DNA of 64,000 nt from BS150m-G50 sp964517435 (GTDB taxonomy: Bacteria; CAIWAD01; BS150m-G50), in the NCBI GenBank assembly GCA_964517435.1, contig CAZFEC010000004.1:53708-117707 (forward strand), written 5' to 3'. The notes below the pieces were generated by a model that was not told the origin of the DNA, ran no database searches, and worked only from the letters and a program-made list of their open reading frames with translations. Positions 44,868-53,944 of the stretch are shown piece by piece. A program made the translations under genes and the position numbers. Numbering within the stretch: the stretch's first letter is position 1; every line of letters begins with the position of its first letter.

Positions 44868-47800
44868 TCAGTTGATCGCAGTTACATAGTAGAACTTCTT
44901 GTCCGCATCCCGCAGCATGGTCCAGCTGGTGCTGGTGGTGGTCCCCATGTAGCTGTAGGTACCGTATGGTTCACCGGCAACATAGAGCTTGTAACCGGTG
45001 GCGCCCGTTACGGCGCTCCAGGTCAGGGTTACGAAGTCCAAATCGGCGCTGATGGTCAGGTCGTCCACCGGATTCAGCGGCGTACCGCCCACTTCGAGCG
45101 TCACCGGCACCACGACCGTGCCGTTGCCCGGGTCGTTCGAATTGACCGTGATGCTGCCGGTGTAAGTGCCAACCTCCAGCTCGCCGGCGTCAAAGGTGAC
45201 GGTCAGTACATCGCTGCCGCCCGGCGTCACCGTGCCGCTGGTCGGAGAAATATCCAGCCAGGGATCGGCCAGGTTGTCGGTGATCAGAATCGCCAGGCCG
45301 CTGTGCAGATAATTGGTGTTGAAGGCGATCTGCAGGCCGTCGGTGCCGGACTGGTTCTCGATGCCGACCGTGCAGCTGTTGTTCAACGACACGGTTTGAT
45401 ACTGGTAGAGGATGGACCCGTCGGCGTTCAGGATCACCTGGAAGGTTTCCGGGCTGCCGCTGGGATAGTGATGGACGCCGTACCACTCGACGATGAAGCG
45501 GTCGTTGGCCGTGTCGGCATAGTAGTAGATCGTCCCGCCGGCGGAAGGATTGAGGTCATCCCAGAACGGTGCGAGCAGCGCATTCGGGTCACCGCTGTTC
45601 GGAATCCCCTGGTTCGTGTAGGGACTGGAGGTGGCGGTGAAGCTGAGGAAACCGTTGGTGCAGATGCGGACCGCGTTGTAGGTGACTCCGTAATAATCAA
45701 AGTTGAAGCCGAGACTGAACGGTCCGTAGTTGGCGTCGTCGCTGCTGCCGGGGGAGGTGCCGACACCGCTGATCTCCACCCAGCTGTAGGCTGGTCCGCC
45801 CAACTCATCGCTGTCGATCCAGAAATGGCCGTAGCTGTCCGGTCCGCCCTGGTCGCGGGGAGCCACGCCGGTGCGGGGATCGGGCTCACCCTTGGCCAGG
45901 GTGATTTCCGGCACGCGGGTCTCCCGGCTGTCGGTCGACAACTGAACGCTGTAGGTCAAGTTGCTCCAGCCGAGGTTGTTGATGTAGAGCGGTTCGGTGG
46001 TGGATGCGCCCGGATCCAGAATGACGTTGAACGCGGCGGGGGAAACTTCGATAACCGGTGGCGCGTAGGCGATGATGGTGAAGCTGGATTCCCAGACCTC
46101 GCGCGTCGGGGTGGAAGCGGTCAGCGTGAAGAGCACCGCGTGGCCGTCCGGCAGGCTGGCGTTGGCCGCGATCCGGAAGCCGTTCGGCACCGAGCCGATG
46201 TTGCCGGCGGCGATGTCGCCGTAGTACTCGCTGGCGTCGGTCACGGTGACATAGCTGTCGGAAGTAGCAAGGGTGACAGTGACGTCATAGGCTGTCTCGA
46301 CACCGCTGTTGAGGACATCGATGGTCAGGTAGGGGGTGTCACCCGGATTCAACTGGCCGTTGGCATCGTTGACAGTATGATCGTAGTAGGCCACGTAGGG
46401 TCCGGCGGGCGGAATGACGCTGACGCCGCCCTGGTAGGTCAAGCGGTTGTAGGCGGTCACGGTCAGGGTCAGGGTGGCGCCGACGGGCGGTGTCGCCGTC
46501 AGGACGATGGTGGCATTGCCGCCGCCGTTGGTGTAATCATACCCGTAAAGAGTTCCGTCGTAGTAGAGTGCGCAGAGCGCGTTCGCGACGCCCACAGCGG
46601 TCACGTCGTAAGTGGTTGCGGTGCTCAGCATCGAACCGGCGTGAGAGAGGGTCATCGCAGCCGGGGAGTCGGTACGCAGTTCGATCGAAGGATCGCCGAA
46701 AATGTGCCAGGTCTTGAACATGTTCTGGCCGTCGGAACCGTACTCGTCCATCATCTGCATGGAGCCGTTGTAGGTAATGCCGCCGTAAGTGCGCTTCTCG
46801 TCCTGCGTCAGCAGGTCGATCATCTCATCCTGACCGCACATCGGCGAGTTCCAGGACTGGTTGATCGAAGAGGCGTACATGGCGATGGCGCCGGTCGGCT
46901 GGCCGCCGTTGGTGGCGCGCAGCCAGGCTTCGGCGAAGCAGGTGTAGCCGTCGAACTGGCCGTTGACGCAGGCGACGCTCTGGATGAAAGGCAGCATGTT
47001 GTTGTTGACCAGACTGTTGATATGCGAGTTGCTGAAACCGGTGGTACTCCAGCTGGTGGTGGAACCGTGGCCGCAGTAGTTGATGATGGAGCGGCCGTTG
47101 TTCAGCGCGTTGGAAACCTGGGTGGCGGTTCCGGAAGGATCGTAGATCTGGTCCACCTGGGTATAGGTGTAGCCGAGCAGGTCGACGCGGATGACATCCA
47201 TATGCTCGTTGTCATACTCGCCGTCATCGCCCGGGCCCTGGTTGGAAGCGATGCCGGTGCCCTTGTGGTACCAGGTTGAGGAGGCGGCGTCCCGTTCGTA
47301 TTCGACGCTGCGCTCCACCATGGTAGCGATCTGGCTCGGGGTTTCGCCGGAGAAGCGGCCCACGAAGATGTCGGGATAGGTGTCACCGCCCACGATGAGC
47401 GAATAGGTCGGATCGGAGGAACCGCCGGCGGCATAAGGGGTCGGCACGTCGGCCGCATCACCCACCAGCAGCAGGAAGGTCAGGCCGTTGGTGTTGTAAT
47501 AGGTCTGGACATAGGCTTGAACCTGGGAGGAGGTGGATCCGATCGAGGAGAGGTTGACCATCTCGGTCGGGATACCCTTCTGCAGTTTCCACTCGTAGAA
47601 AGGCAGCATCGTGTTGTAGAAAGCATCGTTGGTGATGATCAGCAGATTGCCCTGTTCGTCTAGAGGAGTGTAGCGCTCGGCCGCGTCGAAGTTGAGGAAA
47701 TGACGGCGATAGATCTGGTGGAATTCAGCGTCGACAGCGGTCGGCAACTGCGTCCGCAGGATCTCGTTTAGACCGGAACGGCTGTCGTTGGAAATCCGCA

Positions 47801-48353
47801 CCTGAATGTGGTGATAAACCCGCAGTGTATTGGATTGCGGCAGCCACTGGAAAGGCTGGAAGTGGACTACCTGGCCGCGGAAATCACGCAGGATGTAGGG
47901 GTCGTCCAGCTGAGCGATCACGACGGGGAAAACCTGGTCGCGATAGGCGGCACCGAAGGTATAGGGCACCGTCGCCGGATCGATGTTACGCGTGATGGTT
48001 CCCTTGGAAGGCTCCGGAGTCAGTCCCGGGAAATCGGTATACTCGCCGGCCAGGATCTCCAATGAGGTTCCGCCCTGGTCGGGGATGACGATGCTGGCCG
48101 CCAGGTGCGGCAGGGCGGGGGCACCGGCCAGCTCCAGACGGGGAGCATCCATCAGGGTGATGGCGTGGTAATCATCGCCGGCGATGGACAGCAGTTCGCT
48201 GTCGAAAGCGGCGAGGTTACACTCCAGTATCGTGTTGCCCCAGCTGCCGTCGATCACCGTGATGCCGGTGGCGCCGGACGGGAGGGAATGGCTTGACGCC
48301 AGCGCGGTCGCAGTCGCCAGCAGGATCGTGACTAAACTGATAGATTTGCGCAT
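44868..48353 (-). CDS. Gingipain-like C25 cysteine peptidase, paralogue 1
   Basis: 1161 residues. Signal peptide about 1-20. The gingipain propeptide-like region (about 25-215) is followed by the caspase-like C25 catalytic domain (about 230-580) with the His-Cys dyad in NYCGHGSTTSW (about 426) and SVACVNGQFDG (about 460), then an Ig-like domain. The C-terminal half contains a choice-of-anchor-like segment (NLGWSNLTYS), a beta-sandwich with YGVTYNAVRICTNGFLSF, and an FN3-like end (DLTISADLDFVTLTW ... KKFYYVTAIN). No T9SS CTD is visible. It is closely similar in its first 600 residues to the gene at 49322-53500. A sigma-54-type promoter lies about 210 bp upstream and a terminator follows. Confidence 0.9.
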   Translation of the reverse strand: MRKSISLVTILLATATALASSHSLPSGATGITVIDGSWGNTILECNLAAFDSELLSIAGDDYHAITLMDAPRLELAGAPALPHLAASIVIPDQGGTSLEILAGEYTDFPGLTPEPSKGTITRNIDPATVPYTFGAAYRDQVFPVVIAQLDDPYILRDFRGQVVHFQPFQWLPQSNTLRVYHHIQVRISNDSRSGLNEILRTQLPTAVDAEFHQIYRRHFLNFDAAERYTPLDEQGNLLIITNDAFYNTMLPFYEWKLQKGIPTEMVNLSSIGSTSSQVQAYVQTYYNTNGLTFLLLVGDAADVPTPYAAGGSSDPTYSLIVGGDTYPDIFVGRFSGETPSQIATMVERSVEYERDAASSTWYHKGTGIASNQGPGDDGEYDNEHMDVIRVDLLGYTYTQVDQIYDPSGTATQVSNALNNGRSIINYCGHGSTTSWSTTGFSNSHINSLVNNNMLPFIQSVACVNGQFDGYTCFAEAWLRATNGGQPTGAIAMYASSINQSWNSPMCGQDEMIDLLTQDEKRTYGGITYNGSMQMMDEYGSDGQNMFKTWHIFGDPSIELRTDSPAAMTLSHAGSMLSTATTYDVTAVGVANALCALYYDGTLYGYDYTNGGGNATIVLTATPPVGATLTLTVTAYNRLTYQGGVSVIPPAGPYVAYYDHTVNDANGQLNPGDTPYLTIDVLNSGVETAYDVTVTLATSDSYVTVTDASEYYGDIAAGNIGSVPNGFRIAANASLPDGHAVLFTLTASTPTREVWESSFTIIAYAPPVIEVSPAAFNVILDPGASTTEPLYINNLGWSNLTYSVQLSTDSRETRVPEITLAKGEPDPRTGVAPRDQGGPDSYGHFWIDSDELGGPAYSWVEISGVGTSPGSSDDANYGPFSLGFNFDYYGVTYNAVRICTNGFLSFTATSSPYTNQGIPNSGDPNALLAPFWDDLNPSAGGTIYYYADTANDRFIVEWYGVHHYPSGSPETFQVILNADGSILYQYQTVSLNNSCTVGIENQSGTDGLQIAFNTNYLHSGLAILITDNLADPWLDISPTSGTVTPGGSDVLTVTFDAGELEVGTYTGSITVNSNDPGNGTVVVPVTLEVGGTPLNPVDDLTISADLDFVTLTWSAVTGATGYKLYVAGEPYGTYSYMGTTTSTSWTMLRDADKKFYYVTAIN

Positions 48354-49018
48354 CTGTAACTCCTGTTATGGTTGGGTGAGGCGGACTCCCGCGAAAGGAA
48401 ATACACCTGCTATTATATTGATGTCAAATTCGATGCAATTATGATCGGACAATCTCAGTGCAATGTTCAGCCTGTCGGCAGCTTTCTGGAAGTGGGATCG
48501 GGTTGGGCATCGATCCGTTAGAAAGCTGGTTCGCAAGATCGTATAAAGCAACCATTAATACAGGCAAAAATCGTTCCAAGATGCGTTTTTGCCCTCTGCG
48601 GCGGAACTTTGGGTCGCCTCTTTCCGCATCAAGTGTAACATTTTGTTTTTAAATAAATGAACCTAAAAGATATTCATCTGATGATCAGTTCCGTCCAGGT
48701 CGCCGGCCGGCCCGAATCGCATCAGGGTTCAGATATTGACTCGTATAACTGGATTCGGTCGCACTTCGGCAGCCACCGACCGCCTGCAATGTCCAGAACT
48801 TGAACACTGTTTCTTCTGTTGGCTCGACATCTCGTGGAGGACGCTGCACGACTGTCACCTGCAGGGCGGGTCGCTCATTCAGCGCACCGAGTTGATTCGG
48901 CCTACCGAGATTGCTCGGCGTACCGAGATTCCTCGGCCTACCGAGTTTACTCGGCGTACCGAGATTACTCGGCGTACCGAGATTACTCGGCGTACCGAGA
49001 TTACTCGGCGTACCGAGA
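48354..49018. other. Intergenic region with promoter and hairpin array
   Basis: 665-bp gap between two minus-strand genes. It holds the sigma-54-type promoter at 48563-48579 and, from 48879, the 18-bp tandem array. Plus-strand open frames here encode only hexapeptide repeats derived from the array (RRTEIT and similar) and are not credible genes. Confidence 0.7.
48563..48579 (-). promoter_or_regulatory. Sigma-54 (-24/-12) promoter candidate for C25 paralogue 1
   Basis: On the minus strand TTGGAAC (48579-48573), then spacer, then TTTTTGCC (to 48563). GG and GC are 12 bases apart as required; two mismatches to TTGGCAC-N5-TTGCA (A for C in the -24 box, C for A after TTGC). Confidence 0.55.
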
Positions 49019-49022
49019 TTAC
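48879..49022. repeat. Array of eight 18-bp units, each a small hairpin
   Basis: Seven units TCGGCGTACCGAGATTAC (or with one to three changes) run at 48897, 48915, 48933, 48951, 48969, 48987 and 49005; the last four are identical. A degenerate eighth precedes them at 48879. Each junction forms CTCGG-CGTA-CCGAG. The array begins exactly at the TAA of the small gene at 49019, which is read from the last unit. Confidence 0.9.
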
Positions 49023-49267
49023 TCGTCGCAGCCGAAAAACTCCTCGAGTAGCTCCATACCACTCTTATAGCGGTCCGTTTGCTCCAGGTAGAGCAGATAC
49101 CCCCCACGCACCGGTTTCATCCATCTAAGTTGCTGGTCCGGCGGCAGTTCGTGGAAGGGGCCTACCCGGCACTGGTAACCCTTCCGAGTGAGAAAATCAC
49201 GCGCCGCTTCCAGTGCCGCCAGGTTTTCCAGTTGGAGCACCGGTACCAGATCCTGAGAATTGTCCAT
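49019..49267 (-). CDS. Small soluble protein of unknown function
   Basis: 82 residues, no membrane segment, ending ELLEEFFGCDE. The layout (VLQLENLAALEAARDFLTRKGYQCRV...GGYLLYLEQ) resembles small DUF2007-type putative signalling proteins, but I cannot assign it. I chose ATG 49267, with GGGAG eight bases upstream; GTG 49282 is an alternative. It lies 54 bp downstream of the second C25 gene in the same orientation and so may share its transcript. Its stop is part of the hairpin array. Confidence 0.6.
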   Translation of the reverse strand: MDNSQDLVPVLQLENLAALEAARDFLTRKGYQCRVGPFHELPPDQQLRWMKPVRGGYLLYLEQTDRYKSGMELLEEFFGCDE

Positions 49268-49321
49268 CGTTTGCACTCCCACTATCCAGTTTGTCTCTTA
49301 AAGATAGAGATGCTGCAGGTT

Positions 49322-52300
49322 TCACTTCTCAAGTGGCGGCGCCGGACGCATCCCCAGCGTCGGATCGATGCTGGCGGGCGCCTGGCCGGTGACCCGGTCG
49401 CTCACCCAGGTGACCTGGAAAAAACCGCCCGGCTCGCCGGCCAGCTGGTGGTGGAAAATGGGATAGGTGACCGTGGCGATCCACTCCCAGGGACCGTCGG
49501 GTGCCGCCGCCTGGTAGATGTTGTAGCGGTCCGCGCCCGCCTGGGGGCTCCACCAGAGCATCACCGCATCGTCGACCGGCGTGTATATCACCTGCAGGTC
49601 TTCGATGCCGGGCGGCTGCTCCATCAACACGCCGTTCAGACAGATATCATCCAGATACCAGTACCAGTCGTAGTCGGCGTGGTACTCGAACATAAAGCGA
49701 ACCTGCTCTTCTCCGGCCGCCCACTCGGTAATGTCGACCAGTTCGTCAGTGATGATCTCCACATCACCATACTCATCCGAATCCCACTCCGCCAACATAA
49801 TGGGCCAGGTGTCGCCACCGTCGATGGACCCCCGCACATAGGCCAGGGTCCAGGAACCGCTGAAACCCATACGCAGGCAGTGCCAGAAACCGAATTCCAG
49901 GATCGCCTGGTTGCTGCAGTCGAACACCGGGCTGATCAGGGCGGCATGCTCCTCGACCTGCGGCATGCCATAGTGAATATACGCGGTGTTGCCTTGCCCG
50001 TTGTAGATGGAGATCTCCCAGCTGTTGCCGGGACCCCAATCTTCAATGGTCCAGTCCTCGAAACCGTTTTCGAAGTCATGGAAGTAGGCCAGATCCTGTG
50101 GTTCCAGGATCTGGAAGGACCAGGTCTCGCTGGTGACGCTGTTCAGGTTCTCGCTGGCATCGGTCGCCGTGATGCGGTAGTCGATCTGGGTGCCGGCGGG
50201 CGTCGGTCCCGGGATATCCGCGCTGCAGTCCCCGGAGGCGTAGGCCAGGGGTCGGGAGTGCCAGGCACCATCGTTAAAGCGGTATTCCAGCTCCGCCTCT
50301 AATCCGGAGGGATCCCAGATCGAGGCGTTGACCGGCCAGGGTCCGGTCCAGTTCTGGCTGTCTCCCAGGGGATCGTGGAAGATCACCGGCGGGGCGGTAT
50401 CGGGCGGGAATCCGAGCGGCGGAAATACCACCGCATCCAGCCAGGCGCAGTTCTCACCGCCGCCCCCGCTGCCGTCCCGGGTAAAAATCCAGCTCAGCGT
50501 ATGGGGGCCGGCGGTCAGTTCATAGTCGGTTTCCTGCCAGGCGTTCTCGCCGCTCCAGGCGCCCAGCGCTTCACCATCCACGCTGAAGGTCAGTTCATCA
50601 CCGCCCTGGGAAGAGGTGCGCACCCGGAAAGTAATCAGATCGTCTGTGGACAGAATCACCTGCATCTCGAGTGCGCTGGACTCATCACTCTGCACGCTAC
50701 CGGAACACGCACAGTAAGTGCCCTCGAAGGGTTCGGTGTCGTCGATCCGCCAGGGAGCGACTCCCGCCATCTCCCAGGGGGCGAGACTGAAGTCGCCGGT
50801 TTCAAAGCCATCCTCGATCAGACCGATTCCGAGGAAGAACTCCTCCATCTGTTCGTAATAATCGCCGCTCAGCAGTAGTTGCATGGCGGCGGCGTGACCG
50901 ATCGGAGTCTCCGGATAGACCATAACGGAGAAGGTAATCTCTCCCGCTTCCCCCGGCGCCAGGTCCGGTAGAGAGGCTGAGTTTACTATGATGTAGATAT
51001 AGGGATCGGTCGTTATCAACATCCCGCCGATGTCCTCGGCATCACCACTGCCTTCGTTGAGTATCGTGATGGCCAGTCCCGCGGTCTCTCCCGGATCAAG
51101 TATGCCGTCCTCCCCATCGAGGATAGTGATGCCGTTCAGGATCAGCTGCGGTGCGTACACCATCAGCGTGAAGCCGGATTCCCAGAACTCCTCACCCGCG
51201 GTGGCCGTCAGCGTGAAGTAAGCGACGTGTCCGTCCGGTGCTTCCGGGAACACGGCGACCTGGAAGCCGGCTTCCACCGTGGCGGAGGCTTCCGGATCTA
51301 TATCGCCATAGAACTCCTCGGCGTCCAGCAGTGTCACGAATTCATCCCCGGTCTGGAGTGTGACGGTGACATCGTAGGCGGTCTCCACGCCGAGGTTGTA
51401 GACGACAATGGAGAGATAGGGTTCCTCCCCCGGATTCAACTGGGCGTTGATATCCATGACATAACACTGATCGAAAACGACGTAGGGACCGTCCGGCGGA
51501 ATGACGCTGACCTCGCCCTGATAGACCATGTGATTGTAAGCGGTCACCGTCAGCGTCAGTATAGCGCCGACCGTCGGTGACTCCAGCAGGGTGATGACGG
51601 CGTTGCCGCCGGCGTCGGTCAGGGCGCTGCCGTAGAACACCCCCTCCGCGTAGAGCGCACAGAGCGCTCCTTCCACGCCGCTGACAGTCACTTCGTAAGT
51701 CGGTAGTGTGCTCAACAGCGCGCCGTCGTGCAGCACGGTCAACTCCGCCGGCGAATCGGTACGCACCAGCAGGGTGGGATCGCCGAAGATGGTCCAGGCG
51801 AGGAACTCTTCGACCCCGTCGCCACCATAGTCGTCCATCATCTGCATGGAGCCGTTGAAGCAGAGGCCGCCGTAGGTGTGTTTCAGATCCTGCACCAGCA
51901 GGTCGACGATTTCATCCTGCGCCGACATCGGCGGACTCCAGGACTGGCTGATCGTGGAGGCGTACATACTGATGGCGCCGGTCGGCTGACCGGCATCGGT
52001 GGCGCGCAGCCAGGCTTCGGCGAAGCAGGTGCCGCCGACGAACTGCCCGTTGACGCAGGCCACGCTCTGGATGAACGGCAGCATGTCGATGTTCACCAGT
52101 GCATTGATATTGTTGATGTTGAAACCGGTGGATCCCCAGCTGGTGGTGGAGCCGTGGCCGCAGTAGTTGATGATGGAGCGGCCGTCGTTGAGCCCGTCCG
52201 ACACCATCTGAGCGGTGCCGTCGGGATCGTAGATCTGATCCACTTCGGTGTAGGTGTAGGCCAGCAGGTCCAGGCGGATGTTATCGACATGTTCGTTGTC

Positions 52301-53500
52301 GTACTCACCGTCGTCACCGGGCCCCTGGTTGGACGCGACTCCCATACCTTTGTGATACCAGGTGGCGGTAGCCGCATCCCGCTCGTATTCCACCGTGCGT
52401 TCCACCATCGTCGCGACCTGATCCGGCGTCTCACCGGAGAAACGGCCCACGAAAATGTCGGGATAATTGTCGGAGCCGGCCAGCAACGAGTAGCTGGGAT
52501 CGGAGGCGCCGCCGTTGGCGGTGAGACTGGGGATATCCTCAGCGTCACCCACCAGCAGCAGGAAGGTCAGTCCCTGGTTGTCGTAGATCTCCTGCACGTA
52601 GTTGAACACCTGGGTGGCACTGTAACCTATCTCCGCGATGTCGACCATCTGGCTGGGGATACCCTTCTGCAGTTTCCACTCGAGCAGCGGATGCATCGTC
52701 TCCCAGTAGTTGCCGTGGGTGATGATCAGGAGGTCGCCCACCTCGTCGAGCGGAGTGTAGCGTTCATTTGTCTCGAAGTTGATGAAATGACGCCGGTACA
52801 CCTGGTGAAATTCACCGTCCACCGTCGCCGGCAGAGCCGTCCGGATGATCTCGTTGGCGCCGCTGCGCTCCTGCGCCCTCACCGCGACCTGAATCCGGTG
52901 GAAAACCCGCAGGATATTCGCTTGCGGCAGCCAGAGGAACGGCTGGAAGTGAACCACCTGGCCGCGGAAGTCGCGCAGGATGTAGGGCGCGTCCAGGAGG
53001 GCCGGCGCGGAGGGGAAGGGTTGATCCTGGTAAGCGGGACCGAAAGTGTAGGGGACGGTCGCCGGATCGGTGTCACGGGTGATGATCCCCTTGGAGGGCT
53101 CCGGTGTCAGGCCGGGAAAGTCGGTATACTCCAGCTCCAGGATTTCCAGGACGGAGCCTCCCCGGTCCGGAATGACGATACTGGCGGTAAGGTGGGGCAG
53201 GGCGGGAGCGCCGGCGGTTTGGAAACGGGGAGCGCCGGCCAGGGTGATGGCGTGACAGGTTTCACCCCCGATGACGAGTTCTTCGCTGTCAAAGCCGGCG
53301 ATCGTGCATTCGAGCCGGCTGTCGCCCCAGGTGCCGTCGATAACTCTGATGCCGGTGGTGCTGACGGTGGGAAGGGTCTGCTGTGCCGCGAATGCGGTCA
53401 CGAACGCGGATGACAGAGTCAGGATCGACAGCGCGATCATCGCGAGTGTGACGCCGGACCGGTGGCGAGCCTTGAAACTGCTGCGTTTACGTCTCCACAT
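49322..53500 (-). CDS. Gingipain-like C25 cysteine peptidase, paralogue 2
   Basis: 1392 residues. Signal peptide within about residues 15-37. Propeptide-like and C25 catalytic regions follow as in paralogue 1, with His in NYCGHGSTTSW (about 448) and Cys in SVACVNGQFVG (about 481). The C-terminal half differs: a CARDB-like segment (ILDPGETAGLAITILNEG), a jelly-roll (DGFETGDFSLAPWEM), an Ig-like unit (NSVTSETWSFQI), a MAM/jelly-roll unit (YFHDFENGFEDWTI), and an FN3-like end. No T9SS CTD is visible. I chose ATG 53500, with AGGAGG ten bases upstream. A sigma-54-type promoter lies about 190 bp upstream. The paralogues probably arose by tandem duplication. Confidence 0.9.
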   Translation of the reverse strand: MWRRKRSSFKARHRSGVTLAMIALSILTLSSAFVTAFAAQQTLPTVSTTGIRVIDGTWGDSRLECTIAGFDSEELVIGGETCHAITLAGAPRFQTAGAPALPHLTASIVIPDRGGSVLEILELEYTDFPGLTPEPSKGIITRDTDPATVPYTFGPAYQDQPFPSAPALLDAPYILRDFRGQVVHFQPFLWLPQANILRVFHRIQVAVRAQERSGANEIIRTALPATVDGEFHQVYRRHFINFETNERYTPLDEVGDLLIITHGNYWETMHPLLEWKLQKGIPSQMVDIAEIGYSATQVFNYVQEIYDNQGLTFLLLVGDAEDIPSLTANGGASDPSYSLLAGSDNYPDIFVGRFSGETPDQVATMVERTVEYERDAATATWYHKGMGVASNQGPGDDGEYDNEHVDNIRLDLLAYTYTEVDQIYDPDGTAQMVSDGLNDGRSIINYCGHGSTTSWGSTGFNINNINALVNIDMLPFIQSVACVNGQFVGGTCFAEAWLRATDAGQPTGAISMYASTISQSWSPPMSAQDEIVDLLVQDLKHTYGGLCFNGSMQMMDDYGGDGVEEFLAWTIFGDPTLLVRTDSPAELTVLHDGALLSTLPTYEVTVSGVEGALCALYAEGVFYGSALTDAGGNAVITLLESPTVGAILTLTVTAYNHMVYQGEVSVIPPDGPYVVFDQCYVMDINAQLNPGEEPYLSIVVYNLGVETAYDVTVTLQTGDEFVTLLDAEEFYGDIDPEASATVEAGFQVAVFPEAPDGHVAYFTLTATAGEEFWESGFTLMVYAPQLILNGITILDGEDGILDPGETAGLAITILNEGSGDAEDIGGMLITTDPYIYIIVNSASLPDLAPGEAGEITFSVMVYPETPIGHAAAMQLLLSGDYYEQMEEFFLGIGLIEDGFETGDFSLAPWEMAGVAPWRIDDTEPFEGTYCACSGSVQSDESSALEMQVILSTDDLITFRVRTSSQGGDELTFSVDGEALGAWSGENAWQETDYELTAGPHTLSWIFTRDGSGGGGENCAWLDAVVFPPLGFPPDTAPPVIFHDPLGDSQNWTGPWPVNASIWDPSGLEAELEYRFNDGAWHSRPLAYASGDCSADIPGPTPAGTQIDYRITATDASENLNSVTSETWSFQILEPQDLAYFHDFENGFEDWTIEDWGPGNSWEISIYNGQGNTAYIHYGMPQVEEHAALISPVFDCSNQAILEFGFWHCLRMGFSGSWTLAYVRGSIDGGDTWPIMLAEWDSDEYGDVEIITDELVDITEWAAGEEQVRFMFEYHADYDWYWYLDDICLNGVLMEQPPGIEDLQVIYTPVDDAVMLWWSPQAGADRYNIYQAAAPDGPWEWIATVTYPIFHHQLAGEPGGFFQVTWVSDRVTGQAPASIDPTLGMRPAPPLEK

Positions 53501-53944
53501 GGGGAACCTCCTATCCAGAACGGTAAACCTTTTTCCCAGATTCGTGACCAGGTTGGGCGGTTGAAACAGAATCGAAGAACGGGTTGAATCCCGTAATGCT
53601 TGATACACCTCGAAGGCGAATCCTCTGGCCGCTGCCAGCTGTTCAAGCTTTCGAAACGGTTCAACCTGAAATAAAAGATACGTACATTATCAATGCAAAA
53701 AATATGCCGGATCGATTCGAAAAGAGTGAACCTGGAACACCCGGCTGGAACAGACTGGAACGCGATCGGATATATCAGAAAATAAACGACTTACGACAGT
53801 TGCTACAACTCCACTCCACCGTACGGGTTCAAGCTGACCCGGAAGATGGTTGATAAAAACTTTAGACTGTCAGAGTTATTTACTTTCAATCCGTTTTCTT
53901 TTCTTAACCGCCCACACCTCACGACAGCTCCCTTCGCCACTTGT
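53501..53944. other. Intergenic region upstream of C25 paralogue 2
   Basis: 444-bp AT-richer gap. It contains the sigma-54-type promoter at 53694-53709. A plus-strand 89-codon frame (53584-53853) has no ribosome-binding site and reads through promoter sequence, so I do not call it a gene. Confidence 0.65.
53694..53709 (-). promoter_or_regulatory. Sigma-54 (-24/-12) promoter candidate for C25 paralogue 2
   Basis: On the minus strand CGGCAT (53709-53704), five bases ATTTT, TTGCA (53698-53694). GG-N10-GC spacing is exact, the -12 box is perfect and the -24 box has two mismatches to TGGCAC. Confidence 0.5.

Noticed and set aside
44823..47279. 818-codon plus-strand open frame opposite the first C25 gene
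   Set aside because: Gly/Val/Arg-rich shadow of the antisense gene without signal, domain or ribosome-binding site; the minus-strand protein has clear catalytic motifs.
48736..49128. Plus-strand open frame encoding RRTEIT hexapeptide repeats
   Set aside because: Produced by the 18-bp array, whose unit length is a multiple of three and so keeps several frames open; no start signals.
51728..53413. 561-codon plus-strand open frame opposite the second C25 gene
   Set aside because: Same kind of shadow, with the same composition as the one opposite the paralogue.
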